NCBI GenBank assembly: GCA_949775045.1
Contig: OX459096.1
Coordinates: 35,813,316-35,877,315 of the forward strand
Length of the DNA: 64,000 nucleotides
Reading direction: 5' to 3'
Source: Metridium senile
Taxonomy: Eukaryota > Cnidaria > Anthozoa > Actiniaria > Metridiidae
Shown: piece after piece, positions 23,619-33,749 of the stretch
Layout of the letters: each line of letters opens with the position of its first letter
Position numbering within the stretch: position 1 is the stretch's first letter
The notes under the pieces: model-generated
The model's database searches: none
What the model was told of the DNA's origin: nothing
The model's input: the letters and a program-made list of their open reading frames with translations, nothing else
Position numbers and translations under genes: made by a program

Positions 23619-26600
23619 CTATCTTGCCACAGCTGGTATGATATATTGTAGAGACAAGTCATCATGGATGAGAAAGAATTGAATAGCTCTGTTGTCTACA
23701 ATATCTGCAAAAACACAAAAAGATATGGTGAAATATGTAGCACTATGCACTCATGGTATTAAAGAATTCTTCTTCTCAAACTGTGGTATTTTCTATACTA
23801 ATACAATAATACTTTTTTGTTGACTTTTGTGTTTGTATGACATTAAATTGTAGAGCCCAACTTAACATTTAGCCCAACCTGCATTTAACTCTCAGTCTAT
23901 AAAGCTGCATCGGTGACCAGGACACTTTTAAAACCACCATGGCAAAAGTCAACATGGAAATATAGTTCAAGTTTGCTTACAATGTACATATGTTTGTGAT
24001 CACACTTGTTATCTAGCCAGGATGGAAAACACTGTACTCATTTCCCATTTTCTGTCACAATGTAAAATCAACCCCCTGCCTGAATTAGGCTCTTCACAAA
24101 CTTAGCACTTTTGACTGGCAAGACAAAACATGGACTTACTGCATATGACTCTATCTGGACTGACTTGTTGACTTTGTAGGAATGTCAGGAGCTTTTTTAT
24201 TTCTACTCTAGCCTGTGCCATCTCTTCTTTGTCTTGTGTATCGTGTTCTTCTGTCATTTAAAACATTTGCCAATCAATTGTTAAATCAATCAATCCATAC
24301 TCCACCATTTGATATATTGTAATAGTTACTGCCATTTTCATCAACATGCGAACATCAAGGCTCAAACACAGAACTCGTTTTAGTAGTTTTCGCCTCCATC
24401 AATCAAACATTTTCTGAAGTTTCCACATTGACACGGCAGAATTTGAAAGGTTTGGCGATGATTTTGAAGACTCTTCAGATGAAATTATAGTTGTGAACTC
24501 CTAGATCATCAATCATCAACACCATGCTAACATCATCATCATATTTTCATATTCATAACACCATCAACATCATATTATTATTATTCCTAATCACATCACC
24601 ATCATCACCACAAGCAGCAGCATCACTACCACTATCATACCACTGCGGCAATCATAATTGCATCAAACACACATACTTACCAATGACAGGTTGATCAAGG
24701 TGTTTGAAATAAGTTGCCACAGTTACTACAGTATATATCTGTTTCTACACCAATATATCAACACCATAAACAGTATAATCATCACTATCACACCAACACA
24801 ATCACTACCACTATCATACCACCACAGCAATCAAAATTGCATCAAACACACATACTTACCAATGACAGGTTGATCAAGGTGTTTGAAATAAGTTGCCACA
24901 GTTACTACAGTATATATCTGTTTCTACACCAATATATCAACACCATAAGCAGTATAATCATCACTATCACACCAACACAATCACTACCACTATCATACCA
25001 CCACAGCAATCAAAATTGCATCAAACACACATACTTACCAATGACAGGTTGATCAAGGTGTTTGAAATAAGTTGCCACAGTTACTACAGTATATATGTTT
25101 CTACACCAATATATCAACACCATAAGCACTGTATAATCATCACTATCACACCAACACAATCACTACCACTATCATACCACCACAGCAATCAAAATTGCAT
25201 CAAACACACATACTTACTAATGACAGGTTGATCAAGGTGTTTGAAATAAGTTGCCACAGTTTACTATATAAATTATCTGTTTCTACACCAATATATCAAC
25301 ACCATAAGCACTGTATAATCATCTGACACTATCACACCAACACAATCACTACCACTATCATACCACCACAGCAATCAAAATTGCATCAAACACACATACT
25401 TACCAATGACAGGTTGATCAAGGTGTTTGAAATAAGCTGCCACAGTTACTATATAAATTATCTGTTTCTACACCAATATATCAACACCATAAGCACTGTA
25501 TAATCATCACTATCACACCAACACAATCACTACTACTATCATACCACCACAGCAATCAAAATTGCATCAAACACACATACTTACCAATGACAGGGTGATC
25601 AAGGTGTTTGAAGTGAGTTGCCACGGTTACGATATCTGTTTCTACACCAAGAGTCATTGAGCCTTTGAAGTTGGCTGAGATGGTCTGAATACAATGAATG
25701 ATTGTGTATTTTAACTTTTTATGAAGAAAAAATTAAATACAAAGCACAAGATAAGAGTATGAACATAGGGCACAAAAACTGTGTTACAAGAAAAACCTAC
25801 AATTACATGGCAAACACTTCCACTTAAGTTGTCAAAATGTCAGATACCAAACCCAACAGTCATTTATAGGGGAGGGGTGGCTGATGCAAATAGAGTGGGG
25901 CAGCATATTTTATGCTCCATAAAGGGCAGGGGTTACAAAACAGAATACTTCAGGGGGAGGGTTCACACAAACTTGTGCAAGTGAAAAATTAAAATGCACC
26001 CCCAACCCCTTCCTTTATATAATGACTGGTCCCTTACACCTGGGTTCAGGGCATAATCATAATATTTCTTACCATGTAACTACTTAGATTTTTCATTCTT
26101 TCCACAACATTCCTGACTGTTTTCATTTGTGGCATAAAAATGCTAACCTGTAAGAAAACAGCAGGAACTAGTTTCATTGTTCGTTGGTTATTGTATTTAT
26201 TTATAAATTTATTTTTACCACATTTGATAATTTTTTTTGTAAATAAGAGTACATACCACTTTGCTATTTTGCTCATTTTTAATGTGGTAAAAAACAAATT
26301 CACGATAGTTTCTTGTGGTATGTCCTCTCATTTGCCACAGTTGGCTCTATCTCACTGTCTAAATTTTTGTGGATCCACTTCATCTCATGGACCCTAGCCT
26401 GCAGAGCAGGTGTTCCTACTGTTCCCTCGAGTCCATAAACTACAACAACAACATATATATGCCTAGACGGGCCAGGTCCCAGTCCTCTCATTCACATAGG
26501 AACACATTTCTCTCTCCATTCCAATATGCTATGCTCCTTGTCCATTACAAGAGGAAACTAGTTCTTTTTGCTTTTTGGAGAATTTAGGATTCCTGTGTTA

Positions 26601-29418
26601 CTTTTTTGACCGTGCAAAATATGGAGCTTAGCCAAAAATGGAGTATACCCCCTTCGCTTTCTTTTTGCTCGCCGGTCCAACATACCACACAAAACTATTG
26701 TAAATTTCTTAAATACACTTCAGTGTTTGAAAACAAATGTGGCTGGAAATTGCACGATCTTGAGTACAAGTAGTAATTAATAGGTACAAGTGATGTTTTG
26801 AAAGTTTTCAATTAACATCACAACTAAAATCACAACTAACAGGTTCCCATTTAAATATGTACTTTCCCATTTAAATCTGTACTTATGCAAATGTTGTTGA
26901 TGTGTGCTAAACACACAGATCAACCAATCAGAGAAGTTCACTTCAGAAATAATATACTCTGATTGGTTGATCTGTGTGTTTAGCACACATCAACAAAATT
27001 TGTATAAGTACAGATTTAAATGGGAAAGTACATATTTAAATGGGAACCTGTTAACTATAAAAATTATTATACAACTGGAAACAAATGAGCTATGCACTGC
27101 ATTATGGGGCTGTCTTGACTAGAAGGTTTAGCAGCCATGTTTTGGTAGCATCCCTCACAACAGCCCCAGAATGCACTGCCTAGCCAATTCATTACCAGTC
27201 CCCTATGCAACCCTAAAATGGCTAATAAGAGTATACATTAGTAATGCTTACATCAAAGTCAGGCATGTGAGGTTCTGGATATTCTTCCCAGTTTCTTTGT
27301 GGTATGACACCAACTGGTATGTCATGTACAACACTTCTAGTGTGAGATGATTGAGACGGCTACACAACAAAACAAAAAAACTGAACATAGTGTTTTCATA
27401 TACTACCTTCTTTACAGGGACAAATCTTCTTGTTTCTATTAAATCGTATGGACAGTCTCCAGTACATAATGAAGATGACACAATGGGTGGCCTAGCAGTG
27501 CAATAGATCATTTATTTGATGCCATGAGGGTTTTTCTCAGCTGGGTTATCCGGTTTTCCTCCCTCCGCAAAGATCAACATGTGAGTTTGAATGCAGTGTG
27601 CTTGTACATTAATACAGAATGTGTGAAAGAGACAGCAGGTCCCCACCAGCTATATAGCTGAAAAATATAGCCTGTTTCAACAAATAAAACATTTACACAC
27701 TTTAAAAAAAATAAAAAAAACTACTTCTTCAGGTATAGCCAAATATGGCTAATGTACAAAAAAAACCCAGCCATATACTTACCAAGCTGATTTCAAATGT
27801 CAAACATGGTGTATGTTTTTTGGTAAGTTTAATCTTAACTGACTGTGCATTTGCTGCAGACTTCATGGCCCTGGACAAGTTTTCTGGCACCATTTCCAGG
27901 TAGATGTTGTTAGTTCCGTCAACTCCTTCAATGCGATACTCATCAAATATATTTGCCTGACATACAAAATATTATATTCAGTAACAATGAATATGATGAA
28001 AATGAACACCATATTCCTGACATATAAGAGGCTGGAGCCCTGGGGGGTTCTCCCTTGTGGTAGGGGTGATCGGAGTACCTTTAAGGGTTAAAATATTTCC
28101 AGTGCGTACCTTTTAGGGTCCATTTAGAGTTTTGGCTCAAAAATCAGTTGTAAAGGTTGTTTTTACTCTGCTTTATTTGTATCTGTGTGTACCTTTTAGG
28201 GGTCATTTTCAAAATCTCCGCCGATCACCCCAACCACTTGGACAAAGGGAGTACCTCCCCCAGGGGCTGGAGTCCATACCCTGGCAGGACTAACACTCAG
28301 GGTCTTAAAATAATTATGGAGAATATGCTAAGTTTGTATTGCCTTAAATAGTAGCCTATGAAGTAAGCTTTTCTATTGGGGGGCCTTGTAGACTTATAGT
28401 CTGAGACTTGTAAGTGTAAAAAGTGGAGGAGTGGGAATGCGGGCGAATGAAACACTTGCAAACAAACCCAAGGTTTTTGAAAACTACCTATGAAATACTC
28501 TATATACTGTACAAAATTACTTGATTCTGATTGGACGAGAGGAGTACAATTTAATCGTAAATTGTACTCTGCAGAGTACCAATTAAGTTCCTATGGCAAC
28601 TGCAGTTTTTGACCAATTGGAGTGCGTGTTAGATCAGGCATTATGTTTGTGAGCACGCTACTTACGCCACCCACGTTTGAAATTTTAGAAAAAAGCACAA
28701 ATCAGTTTGGAATTAGCATGCGCAAGCTTGATTCAACAATCTTTTTTCAGTATATTATTAATAAAAAATCGCACGATATTCTCATACAATTCGCAATTAA
28801 TAGATACTCGTGATGTTTTGAAAGTTATCAAATTGGACTCACCTAAAGGCACGTCCAATTTTGAAAACTTTCAAACACACAGATCGATCAACCAATCAGA
28901 TAAGTTCACTTCAGAAATAATATACTCTGATAAATTTGGTGGATCTGTGTGTTTTAATAGCACACATCAACACAATTTGCATAAGTACAGATTCAAATGG
29001 GAAAGTACAGATTGAAATGGAACCTGTTCATTATAATCATGGATTCTCAAAAGGTTGAATTAAGCTTAATAAAAGCAGTAAACTGGTATTTAAGTTCTAC
29101 AAACCTGAGTCAACTCACACCACATCGAAACACCGCCACTCGATCCCGCCGTTTCAGCAAAAATGAAGAACAATTTGGTTGGAGTAAGACGAAGTACACA
29201 CAACTTTGCCATACGAGACAACGTCGCAAATACACCTTTACATAACGTGAATAAAAATAGATGTTGTTTTCGTCTTGACAAGTAGACTGCTATTAAACTT
29301 AGAGAAATGCACGAAATTCTCACAAAACAACATACACATAAACACAGAGAATACATCGAAACTTACGTGTCAAACGCTGTACACACGAAATATCGACTAT
29401 TTTAGCACGAAAGCGCAT
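23619..29418 (-). CDS. HUS1: Checkpoint clamp subunit HUS1
   Basis: HUS1 forms the 9-1-1 ring with RAD9 and RAD1, which is loaded at damaged DNA and activates ATR signalling in the nucleus. Eight exons on the minus strand: 29418-29367, 29235-29105, 27956-27783, 27359-27252, 26147-26073, 25684-25585, 24250-24140, 23704-23619. All junctions are GT-AG and the phases add up to 278 residues plus stop; human HUS1 has 280. Family landmarks in order are MRFRAKIVD at the start, GGVSMWCELTQ, YLEMVPENLSRAMK, KIKLTKKHTPCLTFE, HDIPVGVIP, VSIFMPQMKTVRNVVERMKN, TVATHFKHLDHP, RVEIKKLLTFLQSQQV and the C-terminal DDLSLQYIIPAVAR. The start is fixed by the MRFRAKIVD match. Introns hold several MITEs; exons 6 and 8 have partial duplicates just downstream. 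Confidence 0.96.
24500..24640. repeat. Degenerate (CAT)n-rich tract
   Basis: Simple-sequence stretch of CATCA/ATTATT-type repeats in HUS1 intron 6, next to the 180-bp tandem units. Confidence 0.6.
24675..25584 (-). repeat. Five tandem copies of HUS1 exon 6 end plus donor
   Basis: Five units with spacing 179, 179, 179, 186 and 181 bp (donor boundaries at 24681, 24860, 25039, 25218, 25404, with the true exon at 25585). Each repeats the last 45-60 bases of HUS1 exon 6, the 5' splice site and about 120 bases of intron. On the minus strand every unit keeps GTAAGT after ATTG (ATTA in one) and the exon frame (TVATYFKHLDQPVI). In three units ACTGTAG precedes the exon-like part and could act as a 3' splice site. 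All lie inside intron 6, downstream of the real exon. Confidence 0.92.
26838..27053. mobile_element. MITE family A, intact copy
   Basis: 216 bp with perfect ends TAACAGGTTCCCATTTAAAT and ATTTAAATGGGAACCTGTTA and a long internal inverted pair around TGTGTGCTAAACACACAGATC. It lies in HUS1 intron 4 and serves as the reference for the interrupted copy at 2625-3841. Confidence 0.88.
27521..27590 (-). repeat. Dispersed GGAAAACCGG repeat, copy 2
   Basis: Reverse-orientation copy of the repeat at 195-258, sharing CTCACATGTT, GGGAGGAAAACCGGATAACCC and GAGAAAAACCCTC. It lies in HUS1 intron 3. Confidence 0.65.
28038..28264. mobile_element. hAT-like MITE with G-tract ends, copy 2
   Basis: 227 bp, very similar to the interior of 7361-7619 (ACCTTTTAGGGTCCATTTAG, GGCTCAAAAATCAGTTGTAA). 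Ends CCCTGGGGGG and CCTCCCCCAGG. GGCTGGAG is duplicated on both sides (28,030-28,037 and 28,265-28,272). It sits in HUS1 intron 2, about 80 bases upstream of exon 3 in transcript direction. Short G-runs here contrast with over 20 G in copy 1. Confidence 0.88.
28870..29032. mobile_element. MITE family A, truncated copy
   Basis: Only the right half of the family is present, from ACACACAGATC to GGAACCTGTT. It follows a repeat at about 28,770-28,870 (GTGATGTTTTGAAAGTT and its inverse AACTTTC) that also adjoins the intact copy at 26,838. In HUS1 intron 2. Confidence 0.75.
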
Positions 29419-29471
29419 TGTAAAGGATTACTCGTCAGCAATTACATTCAAACATCGAGAAAGGACCGATT

Positions 29472-29482
29472 GCCGCCATTTT
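29472..29482 (-). promoter_or_regulatory. YY1-type motif upstream of HUS1
   Basis: On the minus strand AAAATGGCGGC matches the YY1 consensus, 55-65 bases upstream of the HUS1 ATG. Such sites are common near transcription starts of animal housekeeping genes. Position supports a promoter role; this is an inference. Confidence 0.45.
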
Positions 29483-29564
29483 GCTTGAAAAACATGACTT
29501 AGGCGAGGTTACATAGCTCTGTCTATATATAATGCAAATCGATGACATTATTTCGGTACTGCAT

Positions 29565-29637
29565 GTCCTTGTGGCCTAATGGATAAGGCGTTGGTCTCCG
29601 GAACCAAAGATTGTGGGTTCAAGTCCCATCAAGGACG
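29565..29637 (+). tRNA. tRNA-Arg (anticodon CCG)
   Basis: 73 bases fold into a full cloverleaf. The acceptor stem GTCCTTG pairs with CAAGGAC, followed by discriminator G. The D arm is GCCTAATGGATAAGGC, the anticodon stem TTGGT/ACCAA encloses loop CTCCGGA, so the anticodon is CCG, decoding CGG (Arg). The T arm is GTGGG-TTCAAGT-CCCAT. The internal B box GGTTCAAGTCC is intact and a T-rich pol III terminator (GTTTTC) follows at once. CCA is not encoded. It lies 146 bases from the HUS1 start codon, divergently transcribed. Confidence 0.96.
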
Positions 29638-29640
29638 TTT

Positions 29641-30205
29641 TCTTTTCTTTTCTTTTTATCGGTAAAAATAATCGAGACTTGAGGAAATATTTTTTTCAGT
29701 ATGATTGTTGGAACATTTTTCAAGAAAAACTCTAGGCTTTTTTTTACATAAAAAAATAAAATAAAAACAAAAGTTTTTTGTATGCATTTTAATAATTAAT
29801 TTCATAATAAAAAATTACTAATGAATTAATGTGTAACTGCATTGTGAAAAGCACAAATTATGATTTCACTGATAGAAATATGTACACTGCAACACATCAC
29901 TGAATATCACTTTCTGATTAAATCAAATTTTAATAATAAAAAAATGGTCTATAATTTTTAAATACATATTTTTTAAGACAGTAAGTTAAATAATTACTGT
30001 GCTCAGACTATAGGGGATATAAACAAGGGATCTCTTAAGCAAATTGCATTTTGTACAACAGCAGATGATCAAGTGTTGATCTGGCCAGGGTATAAACCTC
30101 ATCCTCCCATGTGAAAATGCTATTATTAAACTACAGAATTTAATATAATTGAAATATGAATAAGATTTTGTGTATATGTAATATATCTGAAAAATCTAAT
30201 AACAT
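29641..30205. other. No gene recognised
   Basis: Very AT-rich spacer beginning with the T-rich terminator region of the tRNA gene. No coding segment or clear repeat seen. Confidence 0.5.
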
Positions 30206-30209
30206 GAAT

Positions 30210-30388
30210 TACACTTAATCAATTGCAAGAATGTTGTCACATGAAAAAAGAACATTAGTAATTTAGTAGGAAAGGAATAACAAAAGAAAGAGTTCAGCAT
30301 GAGTAACCTTTTGTTGTCTTTTAATTAATTAATTCCTTTCCTACTAAATTACAAAAGTCAGGACAACGTTCTTGCAAGTAGGTATATA
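30210..30388. mobile_element. Hairpin MITE family F, copy 1
   Basis: Inverted arms centred near 30,295: GTAATTTAGTAGGAAAGGAA pairs with TTCCTTTCCTACTAAATTAC, and GCAAGAATGTTGTC with GACAACGTTCTTGC. Outer ends run to TACACTTAAT and GTAGGTATA. Related copies lie at 41,613, 42,727 and, more diverged, 55,321. Confidence 0.85.
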
Positions 30389-30773
30389 TACATATTAAAC
30401 AAAAACAAGAAAATACACTTATGGAATACTAGAGCAACCACACTAAAATCATGAAATAAAAAAATAGCTAAAAACTAATAGTTCCTATTTAGTGACTTTT
30501 TAATCACTCAATATATCAAATACAAGAAAACAATTCCTCATTACAAGTTGAATTGTCTTTGATAAGTGACTCATAGTCACTATTTAAAAACTATTACACG
30601 GTAGCAATTTTATATTATTTCATGGACATAGTGTTTGTGCTCTTATACAATAAATGCATTTTCTTTTAATAATATTTTGTTTATACTATTGTTATAGAAA
30701 TATTGTTGTTGTAATTGAATGTAATAGTGTTCTTTTAGTTGATATTGTTAATTATTATGTTAATAAAATACAA

Positions 30774-30779
30774 TTTATT
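30774..30779 (-). terminator. Candidate poly(A) signal, KCTD gene
   Basis: AATAAA on the minus strand about 235 bases past the stop codon of the KCTD gene. The region is very AT-rich, so other variants are possible. Confidence 0.4.
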
Positions 30780-31012
30780 AAACAAACAAATAAAGAAAAT
30801 AGTGTTGTCAAACTATCAGTAATACTTGTCCAACTATAATTTGATAATAGAATAATTTTGAAGGTTCTATAAATTAAAATAGTGTTGATATATCAATGGC
30901 GTGACTTATTTCACTCAACATACCATCCACCAACAAATCACTACCACTTATTCTGCATTCCAAGGAAATGTTTTGGACTCAAGATAAACAAATTATTTGG
31001 TATTGACATAAT

Positions 31013-32122
31013 TCAAAATTTGATAATATCTAAAATAGAAGGGTCAAACTTAGTTCCAATGTGTTTTGATCCAGAAAACTTGACTTGATTCATTTTGATC
31101 AAATGAATAAAACTTGAACAACTAGAACCAAACATGACTCCACCACCTCCCCCTTGGATACTTGATGTACTTTGCCCTCCAAATGCATTAGGGCCCCCCT
31201 GTACACATCTACATTGTCTGAAATCAGCACCAGAGATGTCGGCACCTGAGAAATCAACAACAATATGACTTGCAAACTCACAGCCATAGAAACAAGTGTT
31301 AATTAGCACTGTATCCATGAAGGAGACATTGTGGGCAAACGTTGTATGTGCAAATGTGAGACCTGACAGATTTTTCCCACTAAAGTCAATGTTACTCTTC
31401 GTCATGTTGTGAAAAATAAAATCAATATGCCTTCCAGGACTGAGTGATGGTGAAATCAGTCGACCTGGGCCAGACAGTTCACTGCTAGACTGTCGAGACA
31501 CAGTGGCAAGCATGTCATTGATTTCATCTTGGGTGAAATCTGGAGCTGGTGGCGGAGGGTTAAGCAATTCCTCTATAGATTCCACAAGTCTTAGGAGTTG
31601 ATAGTATCTTGCTTCATTCTGGATTTCTCTCAAAGTTACTTCATCTGTTGGGAAAGTCTCAACTTGAAAGTCATCTCTTAAATAGTTTAGTACATATCGA
31701 AAATATGTTCCATCTCTGTCTAAGAAGTAGCTGCCATCGCTTTCAGTCACAAGATTATGTCGCCCTGAAAACATCGCTGCCAGCATTGAATTGGGGTCTT
31801 TTCGAAGTGTGCTCAGAGACGTTGTGTATTTATGTCCCCCTATGTCAAGTTGAATACGAGAGGACTGGAATTCTTGTACATCAGACATTCGTTTCATTTC
31901 TAATTCAAAACTGTTTCTTTCTTCTTGTAGTCGCCTATACTGTTCTGTTATATCTTGGTCTGTGGCTTGTTTTCTTTTCATTGTTTCTTTGTCCAGTTCC
32001 GCTCGTTGAATTTCTAATTGCTCGGCCAATCGACTTAATTCTGCCTCCCTTTTTTGAAAACACTCCAAAAGATCGTGCATTTTCTCGTTGACAGAGTCTC
32101 TCCATTCCTTCTTTTGACTCAT
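31013..32122 (-). CDS. KCTD-type BTB protein with pentapeptide-like tail
   Basis: 369 residues in a single uninterrupted frame. Residues 10-80 are charged and heptad-like, a predicted coiled coil. Residues about 88-185 are a BTB/T1 (KCTD) domain, with QLDIGGHKYTTSLSTLR, DGSYFLDRDGTYFRYVLNYL and ARYYQLLRLV. After a Pro/Ser linker, residues about 240-310 show spaced Phe/Leu in pentapeptide-repeat style (NIDFSGKNLSGLTFA, DFSGADISGADF), then a Gly-rich run. KCTD proteins assemble as oligomers and many recruit CUL3 to ubiquitylate partners; KCTD9 and plant FIP2 combine the BTB with pentapeptide repeats. Exact orthology is unclear. On the minus strand TATTTAG just before ACATGAG resembles a 3' splice site, so a 5' UTR intron is possible. 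The intronless CDS may reflect retroposition. Confidence 0.9.
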   Translation of the reverse strand: MSQKKEWRDSVNEKMHDLLECFQKREAELSRLAEQLEIQRAELDKETMKRKQATDQDITEQYRRLQEERNSFELEMKRMSDVQEFQSSRIQLDIGGHKYTTSLSTLRKDPNSMLAAMFSGRHNLVTESDGSYFLDRDGTYFRYVLNYLRDDFQVETFPTDEVTLREIQNEARYYQLLRLVESIEELLNPPPPAPDFTQDEINDMLATVSRQSSSELSGPGRLISPSLSPGRHIDFIFHNMTKSNIDFSGKNLSGLTFAHTTFAHNVSFMDTVLINTCFYGCEFASHIVVDFSGADISGADFRQCRCVQGGPNAFGGQSTSSIQGGGGGVMFGSSCSSFIHLIKMNQVKFSGSKHIGTKFDPSILDIIKF

Positions 32123-32328
32123 GTCTAAATACTAATGACAGCAAGAACTCTATAGAGATAGTATTTTCTAATAAATAATCTATAAAATACAAGCCTTTGC
32201 TGTTGACTTTTTAGTTCTTTGGTGACGCAGGCAATTTCTGCCAGGCTTTCCAAGACCGAGGGAAAACTGGGTCGGCGATTTAATAACACAGGAAGCCCAA
32301 AATATATTTAAACTCAAATTTTCTTCCT

Positions 32329-32411
32329 CTTTGCTTTCTTTCTTTTCTTTCGTTCTTTCGTCCTTTCGTTCTTTCGTTCTTTCGTTCCTTAGTTCTTTCT
32401 TTCTTTCTTTC

Positions 32412-32466
<55 letters not shown>
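32329..32466. repeat. (TTTC)n microsatellite
   Basis: Pyrimidine-rich TTTC/TTCG repeats about 200 bases upstream of the KCTD start codon. It gives artefactual Lys/Glu or Phe/Ser frames. Confidence 0.95.
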
Positions 32467-32467
<1 letters not shown>

Positions 32468-32589
32468 TTGGTTTTGTTGTGTAAATTGGTATTTGCAGTA
32501 TATTTCTTTATTGATTTGCAGCATAATTCGCAGATGTTTGGGACATGTTTATTGACTGTGCATTTATTCATAGAAAAGCAATCAGACAC

Positions 32590-33280
32590 ATAGATATATC
32601 AGCTTGATACCTATATCACAACGGTAGATTAGCCGTATTTAATTTGACTACAAAAATATCATTGATTCATTGCCGTAATGAGCGTTGAACCAATGTTTAC
32701 AAAATGTTTTATGATTAATTAAAACGGTAAATCATCCGATTTTAAATTACTTTGCTGCAAAGATTGGGGGGAGGGGGTTGGGGGTGGAATGGGAGAGGGG
32801 TACTCCCGTACATTTCATGGCTATGCCACCGCTCATGGAGTACGTACGGGTTTTGGCCTTGCAGTACACTCCAAATTGTCTTATAAACTGGTTCGATTTT
32901 TAGAAAATATTTTACAACAATGCGCCTCACCTTATGTGGGGAAACCACTAAAATAAGGCCATTTTATTTCGATTTGTCATGACTAGGGTATGGACTTTTT
33001 CTGTATTAAATGGGATCAAGGTTTGTAGACCTCTGGCGGAAGGTTCCTATCGAAAAACCGAAAAAAACACAGTACCCCAACCCCATCTCAAAATTGCAAA
33101 ATTGCTGGATTTCTTTTATGAGATAAGTAAGAGCGTTCTTTTGAGGACTGTTACAGACATTTGTAAACCAATATCTTATGGAAGAATTGAACATATACAT
33201 TTTTCCCCGTCTGCTGTTTTAATTGTCAAAAAAGCCTGACCAAAACTCAGGATTACCCTTGTTAGTTTGGAATGATTTCA
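32590..33280. other. No gene recognised
   Basis: Intergenic. An 86-codon open frame at 32,979-33,239 lacks any family resemblance or splice context that I can identify. Confidence 0.45.
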
Positions 33281-33281
33281 C

Positions 33282-33282
<1 letters not shown>

Positions 33283-33344
<62 letters not shown>
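33283..33344. repeat. (GATT)n microsatellite
   Basis: About 15 perfect TGAT tetranucleotides in a row. Confidence 0.95.
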
Positions 33345-33346
<2 letters not shown>

Positions 33347-33749
33347 TTATTTATTTTTAGCTGGATTAAATTGAGTAAAAAGTCACCATATTCCAAAAAA
33401 AAACAAAATTTAAAATGAAGAAACTAAATAGAAACAAAAACAGGGCAAAAAAAAAAAAAGCGAGAAAAGGAAAAAAGAAAAAGAATTGGGATGATCCCTC
33501 CGAGACATTCTATGAATTAGATAGACAAAACAAAAACAAACAAAAAAGAAATCGTCAAACTGTGCTGATTAACATTTTTAAAACGTCCGGCTATGATGAT
33601 TACAAAAGCTGTGCCTTTAGCAATTATGATAATGTGGGATATGTCATAATACATTTATCTTTGAAACTGACATATCCGATATCGTGAGTACCTAAAAAGT
33701 GATCGGTGATATGGATGAACATACATATGAATAGTACGTCAGTCGTTTT

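Noticed and set aside
24658..25231. 112-codon repeated plus-strand frames
   Set aside because: Antisense shadow of the tandem HUS1 exon-6 duplications.
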